Shown here piece after piece: positions 33,477-41,939 of a stretch of DNA of 45,764 nt; positions within the stretch are counted from its first letter, which is position 1, and each line of letters begins with the position of its first letter. Made by a program: the position numbers and the translations under genes. Location: contig CACLEZ010000003.1 in the NCBI GenBank assembly GCA_902606175.1, positions 1 through 45,764 on the forward strand. Reading direction: 5' to 3'. This DNA comes from an uncultured SAR86 cluster bacterium. GTDB lineage: Bacteria > Pseudomonadota > Gammaproteobacteria > Magnimaribacterales > Magnimaribacteraceae. The notes beneath the pieces were generated by a model, which was not told the DNA's origin, made no database searches, and saw nothing but the letters and a program-made list of their open reading frames with translations.

Positions 33477-35138
33477 ATGCAAAACAATCATCCTGCACTG
33501 AACGAAAGAGCTAAAGGATGGCTAAATTTTTTACATCAAAAGGCAACTACATCAGATGATTGGTCAGAAGCAGGAACTCCAAATGAATGGTGGGATCAGA
33601 CATCAACACCACCAATGTGCTCTTTCCCCCGTTTTGATCTTCAAGAGTCAACCTATGCAATAGGGTTGATGGCCGATAAGACTCCTGCTTGGAGAGAGGT
33701 TTATTCAGAAATTCTTGATGAAATCGCTGAACGTTCAATTACTTACTGGGCAGCTGTTGATTGGCTATCTCAATTTGGTCATGATCCGAATAGGCAAAAT
33801 TATCCCGAAGCATGGAAAGGTACTCTTATTCCAGAAGAATTTTGGGGTAATTATGACGCCCCCGGATGGACTGCTAATGGCGTTGCGCCGTGGGGATTTC
33901 ATATGGATCCTATTGGTGCGGATGGTAATTTATTTTTTAAAGGCTGGCTCAATTTAACTCAATCTTTGCATACTTATGTTAGTGGTTATGATAAGTGGTC
34001 TAGTTCCTTTAGTGTTGCCGGCGCTTATAATTCACGATTCGAATGGACTCAACATCAATTAGCTGACCATCTGCATCAGCAATGGTCTAAAACTCCTATG
34101 GGACCTCATTGTGAAAATACTAAAGCTTGGCCATTTTGTCTGTCAGCTGCTGGATTAGGATTAATGATGTATGACAAAATTTTTGATAATAATTTCCATA
34201 GTTCATACTCTAATTGGTTATCTTTTACTAAAGATAAATATTATGGATTTGATAAGAGTGGTGCTTTGCAATGGGTCACAATGTATTTCGATGAAATTAA
34301 CGATCATCATCACAAAACATTACCTACTCATGGTCTTGCAGTAGCGTTTTATGCAAAACCACAAGACCCTCATTTTGCTGAACTTCTTTATCGAGGTGCC
34401 ATTAATTTTCTAGGATGGGACAACCCATCTATTCCGATTACAAATGAATATATATCTGATCCAAGAATGTTTGCGCTTGGATTGACTATGTCTAGAGAAT
34501 TTGACGATCAGGTTACTTATGAGAGACTAAAAAAATATGCAGAAGAAAATTTTGAACCACAATTCTTTGGTATTAATGACAGTAAGTTTGGATTTTGGTT
34601 TAACTTTGGAGAAAACTGGCCGAGAGGGCAGCTTTCTGCATTAGCCATGTGTGCAGAAGTTTGTGAACCTGATGCATGGGAAAATCTTTTCAATAATCCT
34701 AATCTAACTAAGTTCTATTCACCTAGCATTCAAGGGATTGACTTTCCATCTTTATATGTTGAAAAGGCTTTTCATGATGACCAGAAAGGAAGATTACATT
34801 TCAGTATATGCGACGGTGATAAAACTAAGACTAATCGAAGTACAACTGTAGAAGTTTTCAATCTACCTAATTCAAATTCCATTGATGTTTTATGTGATGG
34901 TAAAGTATTTAAAGATTACAAAATCATCGATAATTCAAAAATAACTATTAATACCGAAGTAGCAAATCATAATTTTGAAATAACGACAGGCTATTATTTA
35001 TCAAAGTTAGAAGAACAAGACTTAAACAAGAAGCTTAAAGAATATAATAATCCAAATAATGAAAATTTGAGTAGTTCTTCAAAAGTAAATTCCAAATTAA
35101 TCCTACCTACTAATCTTAATTCGTGCGGTTGCTGTTGA
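33477..35138 (+). CDS. Linalool dehydratase/isomerase (LDI)-family protein
   Basis: A 553-residue protein with the (alpha/alpha)6-barrel signatures of LDI: PRFDLQESTYAIGLMADKTP, the PIGADGNLFFKG stretch (145-156) and GPHCENTKAWPFCLS. In Castellaniella defragrans LDI converts linalool to myrcene and isomerises it to geraniol; its active site uses Asp39/Tyr45 and Cys171/Cys180. Here Asp54 and Tyr60, and Cys212 and Cys221, keep those exact spacings, and His142 lies near the expected catalytic His. Unlike the Castellaniella enzyme it has no signal peptide, and the position three after Tyr (a disulfide Cys there) is Gly63. It ends in CGCC. Substrate is probably an alkenol, not necessarily linalool. 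Genes 7 bases before and about 55 after suggest one operon. Confidence 0.88.
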   Translation: MQNNHPALNERAKGWLNFLHQKATTSDDWSEAGTPNEWWDQTSTPPMCSFPRFDLQESTYAIGLMADKTPAWREVYSEILDEIAERSITYWAAVDWLSQFGHDPNRQNYPEAWKGTLIPEEFWGNYDAPGWTANGVAPWGFHMDPIGADGNLFFKGWLNLTQSLHTYVSGYDKWSSSFSVAGAYNSRFEWTQHQLADHLHQQWSKTPMGPHCENTKAWPFCLSAAGLGLMMYDKIFDNNFHSSYSNWLSFTKDKYYGFDKSGALQWVTMYFDEINDHHHKTLPTHGLAVAFYAKPQDPHFAELLYRGAINFLGWDNPSIPITNEYISDPRMFALGLTMSREFDDQVTYERLKKYAEENFEPQFFGINDSKFGFWFNFGENWPRGQLSALAMCAEVCEPDAWENLFNNPNLTKFYSPSIQGIDFPSLYVEKAFHDDQKGRLHFSICDGDKTKTNRSTTVEVFNLPNSNSIDVLCDGKVFKDYKIIDNSKITINTEVANHNFEITTGYYLSKLEEQDLNKKLKEYNNPNNENLSSSSKVNSKLILPTNLNSCGCC

Positions 35139-35193
35139 TACTTTTTTGAAAAGACTCTAATGTAAATATTTATTCATTTTTATTTATTGGTTT

Positions 35194-36024
35194 ATGTCTC
35201 TTTCAGAATTTTCATTAAAAGGTAAAAAAGCTTTAGTAATTGGAGCAAGAAGGAATATGGGGAAGGGCTTTGCTCTTGGACTTGCTGAAGCAGGTGCTGA
35301 TGTTGCAGTCACAGATCTAAATACTGAATCAGGTCAACTCAATGCTGTCTGCGAAGAAATCAAGGCGATGAACAGGAATTCTATCTGCATCAAGACCGAT
35401 ATATCTTCTCAGCTAGATGTAAAAAAAATGGTAGATCAAGTTAAGCAGGAATTCGGACGAATCGATATTTTGATGAATGTGGCTGTCATGTACCACATGA
35501 AACCTGTGACTGATCTGGATGAAGAAAGTTGGGATATGCTGAGTAATGTAAATTTGAAAGGTTACTGGCTAACTATTCAGGAAGTAGCCCCAATAATGAA
35601 GAAGCAAAAAAGTGGAAGCATAATAAACCTAACTTCGAGAGGCGGACTTAAGGCACATGCTGATAAAGCTATGGGAAACTATGCAATAGTTAAATCAGGT
35701 ATAGCAATGATGACAAGACAGTATGCAAGATATCTTGGACCTCATAATATAAGAGTTAATGCTATTGCACCTTCTTTAGTCGAGTGGGAAGAATTTCCGG
35801 GCCAAGAAAATAGAGAAAATAAAAAAACTACTAAAGAAGAAGTAAAAAAAGAAATATCTGAAAAAGAGAAATTCGAAGTATGGTCTACCGGACCGGAAAA
35901 TATTCCTTTAGGTCGTGTTGCTACCTTTAATGAAATGGCGAATGCGGCTGTTTTTCTTGCATCTGATGCATCTAGTTATGTAAACGGTACTATCTTAAAT
36001 GTTGATGGCGGATACATGGCATGA
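35194..36024 (+). CDS. Short-chain dehydrogenase/reductase
   Basis: A 276-residue SDR. The cofactor loop reads GARRNMGKG (17-25), Asp41 after strand two suggests NAD, and the catalytic Ser148, Tyr163 and Lys167 (YAIVK) are present. The usual NNAG is NVAV (95-98). A Lys/Glu-rich loop (about 204-225) replaces the substrate lid and is unusually charged. In this operon it would fit oxidation of an alcohol made or used by the LDI-family enzyme. Its stop overlaps the VOC start by four bases. Confidence 0.9.
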   Translation: MSLSEFSLKGKKALVIGARRNMGKGFALGLAEAGADVAVTDLNTESGQLNAVCEEIKAMNRNSICIKTDISSQLDVKKMVDQVKQEFGRIDILMNVAVMYHMKPVTDLDEESWDMLSNVNLKGYWLTIQEVAPIMKKQKSGSIINLTSRGGLKAHADKAMGNYAIVKSGIAMMTRQYARYLGPHNIRVNAIAPSLVEWEEFPGQENRENKKTTKEEVKKEISEKEKFEVWSTGPENIPLGRVATFNEMANAAVFLASDASSYVNGTILNVDGGYMA

Positions 36025-36941
36025 TGCTTAACTGGGAATTTAATCATCTTGGGATGATGGTCACTGATCGAGATGAAATATTGAGCTACTATCAGTCTAT
36101 TGGACTTGGAGTTAGCGTAGGACCTCAACCTCTATTGCCATACATAGAAGGTGAAGGAGAAATAACTTTTTTTAAAGAGCTGGACGGCGAACCTGTCTCT
36201 CATAAATTCGAAACGGGGGGAGCGCATAACTTTAAAGATGGCCAATCGCAAATTGGAAATTGTCAGCTTGAAGTTTATCCCATGCAGCCCGGACCCGGCA
36301 TGTTCATTAGCAGATATCTAGAAAAGAAAGGCGATGGAATTAATCATATAGCTTTTAATACGAATGATATTGAAGGAGATACTCAATTCTTTTTAGATCG
36401 AGGCTGCGATTTAGTTTTTAATGTCACAACTAACGGCAAAACTGTAGAAAACTACATCGATACTAGATTACATGGAGATTTAATGATTTCTTTGAGACCG
36501 CCAGCAGATACTTGGGAAAAATCTTGGCGAAAAAATAATGAATCACATCCTCTAGTGAATAAATGGAAATTTTTAGGATTAGGAATATGTGTTAATGATT
36601 TGGAGTCTGCTTCTGGTTATTACTCCAACCTGGGTTATGAGACTATTGAAGAAAAGAAGGTCAGAAAAGAATGGAAAATAACCTCTCAAGAATTCTATAT
36701 CAGTAATATACTTTTTGAATTGATACAGGCCGAAAAGGACAGTATTTATAGAAATTCATTAGCACAACGAGGTGATGGAGTTGCAGAAATGATATTTCAG
36801 GTTTCCGATCTGAAAACAGAAATAGATTTACTTAACATTAAAGGCGCTAAAATACTTAGAGTTTCTGATGATAAGAAAACGGCTTATATTGATTCATGTA
36901 TGAAAGGTAACTTACTTACTAGGCTTATAGAAAAGGAATAA
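36021..36941 (+). CDS. Two-domain VOC (glyoxalase/dioxygenase superfamily) protein
   Basis: A 306-residue protein with two vicinal-oxygen-chelate modules. The first (about 5-160) has metal-ligand candidates His9 (FNHLGM), Glu84 (LEVY) and His109 (GINHIAF), like methylmalonyl-CoA epimerase. The second (about 180-305) lacks the matching His residues (FLGLGICV, EMIFQV), so it is probably structural or binds substrate. Possible reactions are epimerisation of a branched acyl-CoA, ring or C-C cleavage, or lyase chemistry. It is translationally coupled to the SDR. Confidence 0.82.
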   Translation: MMLNWEFNHLGMMVTDRDEILSYYQSIGLGVSVGPQPLLPYIEGEGEITFFKELDGEPVSHKFETGGAHNFKDGQSQIGNCQLEVYPMQPGPGMFISRYLEKKGDGINHIAFNTNDIEGDTQFFLDRGCDLVFNVTTNGKTVENYIDTRLHGDLMISLRPPADTWEKSWRKNNESHPLVNKWKFLGLGICVNDLESASGYYSNLGYETIEEKKVRKEWKITSQEFYISNILFELIQAEKDSIYRNSLAQRGDGVAEMIFQVSDLKTEIDLLNIKGAKILRVSDDKKTAYIDSCMKGNLLTRLIEKE

Positions 36942-36943
36942 CC

Positions 36944-37081
36944 ATGGAATTTTCATCTTTCATCGCTGCTATTTTCATATTTATTATCTGCCTAATAGTG
37001 GCGTTGAAGCCGAGTAAAATTATTACACTTCTGGGTGCAGTTCTCATTCTTCCGCTGCTACTTCTCGTAATCTATCAGTGA
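36944..37081 (+). CDS. Small two-helix membrane protein (45 aa)
   Basis: A 45-residue frame starting 2 bases after the VOC stop, with AAGGA well placed upstream. Helix one is FIAAIFIFIICLIVAL, then a KPSK turn, then ITLLGAVLILPLLLLVIY. It resembles a hairpin protein, possibly an accessory to a transporter or membrane enzyme. The family is unknown. It closes the LDI operon, which also begins with a two-helix small protein. Confidence 0.65.
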   Translation: MEFSSFIAAIFIFIICLIVALKPSKIITLLGAVLILPLLLLVIYQ

Positions 37082-37167
37082 TAAAGGTTACCAAGGGCTA
37101 TCATTACGGAAAATAAACGAAAAGGTTGACTTTTGAAAAGAAGCCTCAATTGATTGCTTGATTATTT

Positions 37168-37196
37168 TTGACCACATACTACACTTTACGTAGTAA
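37168..37196 (+). promoter_or_regulatory. Candidate promoter of the TonB-receptor gene
   Basis: TTGACC at 37168-37173 matches the -35 consensus in five of six bases, and 17 bases later TAGTAA at 37191-37196 is a weak -10. The weak -10 would fit an activated or controlled promoter. Confidence 0.4.
37177..37195. promoter_or_regulatory. Inverted repeat, possible operator
   Basis: TACTAC-7-GTAGTA is a perfect dyad in the spacer of the candidate promoter and overlaps its -10. A repressor bound here would block RNA polymerase. The cognate regulator is unknown; the MarR gene at 43522 is one candidate. Confidence 0.4.
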
Positions 37197-37207
37197 TCTA
37201 AATTATT

Positions 37208-37223
37208 TAAGCATATTTGCTTA
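37208..37223. repeat. Inverted repeat next to the ribosome site
   Basis: TAAGCA-TATT-TGCTTA is a perfect six-base dyad with a four-base loop ending just before the GGGGGGA ribosome site. It could form a leader hairpin or be a second protein site. Confidence 0.45.
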
Positions 37224-37238
37224 ATGGGGGGACCAACA

Positions 37239-39821
37239 ATGTTTGGAAAAATTCGTGAAAAGTTAACCTTTTATCTTTCAACTTTTGTTTTATTAAATGC
37301 TTCTGCATTCGGTGGCTATGCTATGGCTCAAGATGCTTTAGAAGAAATTGTAGTTACTGCAAGAAAAAAAGCAGAAAGTTTACAAGACGTACCCTTGTCT
37401 GTTTCGGCTCTTAGAGAGAGCTCTCTTGAAGAACTTGGTGTAAATGTTTTTGAAGATTATTTACTTCAGCTTCCGAGCGTCACAGCTGGTGGAGCTGGTC
37501 CAGGAACAAGTACTATCTACATCAGAGGTCTTGCATCCACAACCCCTAATCTTACAACAGCAGGTGTTGGTGGTTTGGCCCCAAACGTATCATTTTATCT
37601 TGATGAGCAACCCCTGGCTCAACCTGGAAGAAATCTAGATGTATATGCTGCAGATATTGGTCGTATAGAAGTATTGAAGGGACCCCAAGGAACACTTTTT
37701 GGAGCTAGTTCCCAAGCCGGTGTAGTAAGAATGATTACTAATAAGCCCGTGATAGGGGAAACTGAATTGAACCTAGAGCTTGAAACAAGGCGCATGGGCG
37801 AGGGAGATCCAGGTGGAAAGGCTGAATTAGTTACAAACATACCTTTGGGTGAATCAACCGCTATGAGATTTGTTGCTTACAGAGATAGAAAAGGTGGTTA
37901 TATTGATCAAGTTGCAGGCTCAGTAGATGTGAGCCAATCTGCGCGCTTTAGACTCGAAGGGGCAGTTAGAGATAACGGACTACCTGTTTCTGCTGCAAGA
38001 AAAGGTTTTCAGGCCGGCGTTGACCTTGCAGGTGTCACAATGCCTAAAGCAAATGCTATTGTTAAAGAAAATATAAATGAAGTTTCTTATGAAGGTTACA
38101 GAGCAAGCATAGCTCATGAGATAGACGACAATTGGGAAGCTCTTGTTACGGTTTCAGGACAAACTTTAGAATCTGATGGAGTATTTTTTACTGATCCTGC
38201 CTTAGATGATCTGGAAATTCAGAGATATCATAATGATAGTCTTAAAGATGAATTTGATAATGCTAGCCTAACTATCGAAGGCTCAATTGGTGATTTGGAA
38301 ATCCTTTACACAGGCGCTTACACTGACAGACAGTCGGATCAGATAATCGACTACACAGACTATCTTTTTGTAGGTCAATATTTACCTTATTACATCTGTG
38401 ACTACTATGTTACGTATACAAAATTCGCACCAGGTAATGTCCCAACCGGAAATTGCGGCGCACCTGATATGTTTGTTGATTCCATAACAGATACTGAAGT
38501 GAAAACACATGAGATAAGAATCAACACTCCTGTGGCTGATAATATGAGTTTGACTGCAGGTGCATTTTTTAGCGATCTAGAGTTAAAGGAACACAATATG
38601 TTCACTTATCCAGGCTCACCAGTAAGTGATATCGGATTCAAAACGAACTATGCTCTGACTGATATTTCAGTTACTGGAATACCAGATCATGGTAAGTCCA
38701 AGATGTATGCTGGAGCAGGTTGGCATTCAGGAAGAGGGCCTTATGAACTCCCAGTCGTTTTTGTTAATGACGTTCGAAGAACTGATAAACAGCAAGGTGT
38801 TTTCGGTGAATTGAGCATAGATATAAATGATGATATTGAATTGACTCTTGGAGCCAGGTGGTATGACATTGAGGTTGATCTTGAAGGTAGTGCAAACGCT
38901 TCATTCGGAAATGGTTTTGGTGGACCAGATGAACAGAGATTTGGAACTAATCTCTCTGTTCAATACGACGAACCAGGAGCAGTGTCCGGCAATGCTCTAC
39001 TAGATGCTCTAAATTATCCTGACAAAGCAGAAACAGATGGTGTTATAGGTAAAGCCACTTTATCTTGGAATAGAACACAAGACACTATGTACTATGTGAC
39101 ATGGTCTGAAGGCTTTAGACCAGGATTATTAAATCGTCCAGCGGGACAATCAACACCAGATGGCTCTTACACTGTCAGACCTGTAACGGATTCTGATGAA
39201 GTAACAAATTATGAATTCGGATGGAAGTCTGTATTAAATGACGGAAGATTAAGGTTCAACGGAAGTGTATTTTTTGTAGATATTTCAGGTTTACAAACAA
39301 CAATATTTGATCCAAGCATAGCAAACCTTTTCTTCTCAGATAATGCTGCAGATGCTGAGATTTCAGGTATTGAAGGTGATTTCTTATATTACCCCAATAT
39401 TGAAGGTTTGATGATTTCAGGTGCTTTCTCTTTGCTAGATTCTGAGATCAAGAAGTCCTTAACCACTACCGATGTTATTGCAGGGCAAGAGTTAGCCTTT
39501 GCTCCTGGTGTGCAGGCGAATTTGGTAGCTAGATACGAGTGGGGGCTTACCGCTGGCAATCAAGGTCATGTTCAAGCTCAAGTTAATTGGTCTGATGAAA
39601 GTTTTTCAGACATTATTGAACCAAACAAAGCAAAACAAGATAGTTATAGTTTTGTTAATTTACGTGCGGGTATAAGCAATGATGATTGGATGACAGAGAT
39701 GTATGTCGATAACGTGACCGATGAGAGAGCAGAAATTAGTAATAATTTTGTTTTTGATCGACAGCGTGTAGCTGTTATCAGACCAATGAACTATGGTTTT
39801 AGGTTTAAACGTAAATTCTAG
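37239..39821 (+). CDS. TonB-dependent outer-membrane receptor
   Basis: An 860-residue receptor; the start is ATG 37239 because GGGGGGA lies six bases before it and inside the longer frame from 37224. A signal peptide ends at AMA (residue 30). The TonB box EEIVVTARKK follows at 35-44, then the plug with RIEVLKGPQGTLFGASSQAG, then the beta barrel ending in a C-terminal Phe (FRFKRKF). It imports a scarce ligand through the outer membrane with energy from TonB. The type, with an IVVTA box and a QGTLFG plug, is the broad group used for carbohydrates, siderophores, steroids or other organics. It is expressed alone or nearly so, given the terminator after it. Confidence 0.94.
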   Translation: MFGKIREKLTFYLSTFVLLNASAFGGYAMAQDALEEIVVTARKKAESLQDVPLSVSALRESSLEELGVNVFEDYLLQLPSVTAGGAGPGTSTIYIRGLASTTPNLTTAGVGGLAPNVSFYLDEQPLAQPGRNLDVYAADIGRIEVLKGPQGTLFGASSQAGVVRMITNKPVIGETELNLELETRRMGEGDPGGKAELVTNIPLGESTAMRFVAYRDRKGGYIDQVAGSVDVSQSARFRLEGAVRDNGLPVSAARKGFQAGVDLAGVTMPKANAIVKENINEVSYEGYRASIAHEIDDNWEALVTVSGQTLESDGVFFTDPALDDLEIQRYHNDSLKDEFDNASLTIEGSIGDLEILYTGAYTDRQSDQIIDYTDYLFVGQYLPYYICDYYVTYTKFAPGNVPTGNCGAPDMFVDSITDTEVKTHEIRINTPVADNMSLTAGAFFSDLELKEHNMFTYPGSPVSDIGFKTNYALTDISVTGIPDHGKSKMYAGAGWHSGRGPYELPVVFVNDVRRTDKQQGVFGELSIDINDDIELTLGARWYDIEVDLEGSANASFGNGFGGPDEQRFGTNLSVQYDEPGAVSGNALLDALNYPDKAETDGVIGKATLSWNRTQDTMYYVTWSEGFRPGLLNRPAGQSTPDGSYTVRPVTDSDEVTNYEFGWKSVLNDGRLRFNGSVFFVDISGLQTTIFDPSIANLFFSDNAADAEISGIEGDFLYYPNIEGLMISGAFSLLDSEIKKSLTTTDVIAGQELAFAPGVQANLVARYEWGLTAGNQGHVQAQVNWSDESFSDIIEPNKAKQDSYSFVNLRAGISNDDWMTEMYVDNVTDERAEISNNFVFDRQRVAVIRPMNYGFRFKRKF

Positions 39822-39842
39822 GCTATAAATAGAAAATTAAAG

Positions 39843-39864
39843 GGGAGCTTTTGCTCCCTTTTTT
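39843..39864 (+). terminator. Rho-independent terminator
   Basis: GGGAGC-TTTT-GCTCCC forms a perfect stem followed by six T. It lies 21 bases after the TonB-receptor stop and separates it from the sulfotransferase gene. Confidence 0.9.
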
Positions 39865-39900
39865 CCTTCAAGAAAGTAATGAGGGAACAGAAGCAATTTT

Positions 39901-41931
39901 ATGGATAAAAATAAGGTAGACATTGATGATACCAATATCTCATTGGATCTAAGTGATGCGACTCAAGCTGTCAAAGAAAATAGATTTCAAGATGCTATTT
40001 TATTGTTAAAAAGAATTCTTAAAGATCAGCCCGATAATATCGATGCCTTATATCTTTCGGCTGTTTCTAGCAGATTCCTTAAGAAATTTGATGAATCTAA
40101 AAGTTACATTATGGATTTATTGTCAAATGCTCCCGATATGGGTCGGGCTTATCAGGAATATGGACATTTAAACAGAGATCAAGGGAACGAAGAAAAAGCT
40201 GTGATGCACTATAGACAAGCTTGCGAACTTAACCCCGCTCTTGTAGCTTCTTGGAATTTTCTTTTCCAATACTTTACGAAATATAAAAATAAACCTGCAG
40301 CAGATCATGCAGAGGAACAACTCAAAAAGTTGAAATCTTTACCCGCATTGCTTTTGTATATTAGTCAAATACTCAATGAAGGCAGGCTTGGATTGGCTGA
40401 GGAAAAATGCAGAGCTTTTCTTAAAAAGAATCCCACACATACATATGCTATGTCCCTTCTTGCTGAAATAGCAAATAGACTGGGATATTTCGATGACGCC
40501 GAATTCTTACTTGAGAAAGCAGTTGAATTTAGTCCAGATGATGGGGACTTGAGAACGAAATATGCAGAAATACTTAGGAAAAAACAAAAATTTTCTAAAA
40601 CTATGGAGCAAGTTGAAATACTCTGTGAGAAGTTCCCTAATAACCTAAATTATAAGGCACAAAAAGCAAGTGAGATCATGCAAAATGGTGATCATCAGGA
40701 AGCTATAAATTTACTCAATGATATTCTTAAAAAGAATCCTTATAACTTTAGTACGCTTACTTCAAGAGGTCATGCGCAAAAAACATTAGGTAAGACAGAT
40801 CAAGCAATTGAAAGTTATCAATCTGCTTATCAAATTAAACCTGATCATGGAGAAGCATTCTTTTCCCTAGCGAACTTGAAGACTTACTCTTTTACAAATC
40901 AAGAATTAGATAACATGAGAACACAAGTTGAAAGAATAGATTTATCATTGAGAGATAAAGCATATTTTCATTTTGCTCTTGCTCAAGGATGTGAGGTAAA
41001 GGGTGAATTTGAGGAAGCTTTTCATCATTTAGTTCGAGGTAACCAAATTAAAAAAGATCAAAGTCAATATTCTATTGAGAGAATGGACAATGAATTAAGT
41101 GCTCAAATGAATGTTTGCGATGATTCATTCTTCACTGACTTAGGCGATGGAGGATATCAAACTAAAGACCCAATATTTATACTGGGTCTTCCCAGAGCTG
41201 GATCTACCTTAATAGAACAGATCTTAGCATCACATTCGATGATTGATGGCACATTAGAACTTCCAAATATTCTCTCAATTGCACAAAGTTTAAGAGGTGA
41301 AGATATCTATGGAAAACTTGGCAATTATCCAAAAAGTATGAAGTCTATGACGCCTGATCAAAGAAAAGTATTAGGTAGAAACTTCATTGAAGATACGAGA
41401 ATGCACAGAAAAGATGCTCCTTTTTTTACCGATAAAATGCCTAATAATTTTAGGCATATCGGATTAATTCATTTGATTATGCCAAATGCAAAGATTATTG
41501 ATGCAAGAAGATACCCTCTTGATTGTTGTTTCAGTATGTTTAAACAGCTTTTTGCACAGGGCCAAGAATTCACATACGGACTTGAGGAAGCTGGCAGCTA
41601 CTACAATAGTTACGTCAAACTAATGAATCATTGGGAATCGGTTCTGCCCGGCAAGATATTAAGAGTAAATAATGAAGATATAGTTGAAGATCTTGAAGGA
41701 CAAGTTTCCAACATCCTTGAATTTCTTGAGTTACCTTTTGAAGAGGAATGTATTTCCTTTTATGAAACTGAGAGATCAGTAAGGACTGCTAGTTCCGAGC
41801 AAGTCAGAAAACCTGTTAATAAAGAAGGCATGGGAAGATGGAAACCTTATGCTAGATATTTAAAACCCCTAGTTAAAACTCTAGATAAAGATCTTCTCAA
41901 GTCTGAAGATATTATCCATATTAATGAATAG
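39901..41931 (+). CDS. TPR-repeat sulfotransferase
   Basis: A 676-residue protein with about ten tetratricopeptide-like helical pairs in residues 15-380, then a sulfotransferase domain. The 5'-phosphosulfate-binding loop is GLPRAGST (429-436), and a 3'-phosphate-binding Arg/Ser element lies in RRYPLDCCFSMF. It should move sulfate from PAPS to a hydroxyl or amine, with the TPR part choosing a protein or polymer partner. Such genes commonly follow TonB receptors in marine bacteria, but the acceptor is unknown. No signal peptide is seen. It follows a terminator, so it has its own promoter, and is nine bases before the BCCT gene. Confidence 0.9.
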   Translation: MDKNKVDIDDTNISLDLSDATQAVKENRFQDAILLLKRILKDQPDNIDALYLSAVSSRFLKKFDESKSYIMDLLSNAPDMGRAYQEYGHLNRDQGNEEKAVMHYRQACELNPALVASWNFLFQYFTKYKNKPAADHAEEQLKKLKSLPALLLYISQILNEGRLGLAEEKCRAFLKKNPTHTYAMSLLAEIANRLGYFDDAEFLLEKAVEFSPDDGDLRTKYAEILRKKQKFSKTMEQVEILCEKFPNNLNYKAQKASEIMQNGDHQEAINLLNDILKKNPYNFSTLTSRGHAQKTLGKTDQAIESYQSAYQIKPDHGEAFFSLANLKTYSFTNQELDNMRTQVERIDLSLRDKAYFHFALAQGCEVKGEFEEAFHHLVRGNQIKKDQSQYSIERMDNELSAQMNVCDDSFFTDLGDGGYQTKDPIFILGLPRAGSTLIEQILASHSMIDGTLELPNILSIAQSLRGEDIYGKLGNYPKSMKSMTPDQRKVLGRNFIEDTRMHRKDAPFFTDKMPNNFRHIGLIHLIMPNAKIIDARRYPLDCCFSMFKQLFAQGQEFTYGLEEAGSYYNSYVKLMNHWESVLPGKILRVNNEDIVEDLEGQVSNILEFLELPFEEECISFYETERSVRTASSEQVRKPVNKEGMGRWKPYARYLKPLVKTLDKDLLKSEDIIHINE

Positions 41932-41939
41932 AAGATTAT

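Noticed and set aside
33715-33957. An 80-residue frame inside the LDI-family gene
   Set aside because: It is an out-of-frame shadow of conserved LDI sequence.
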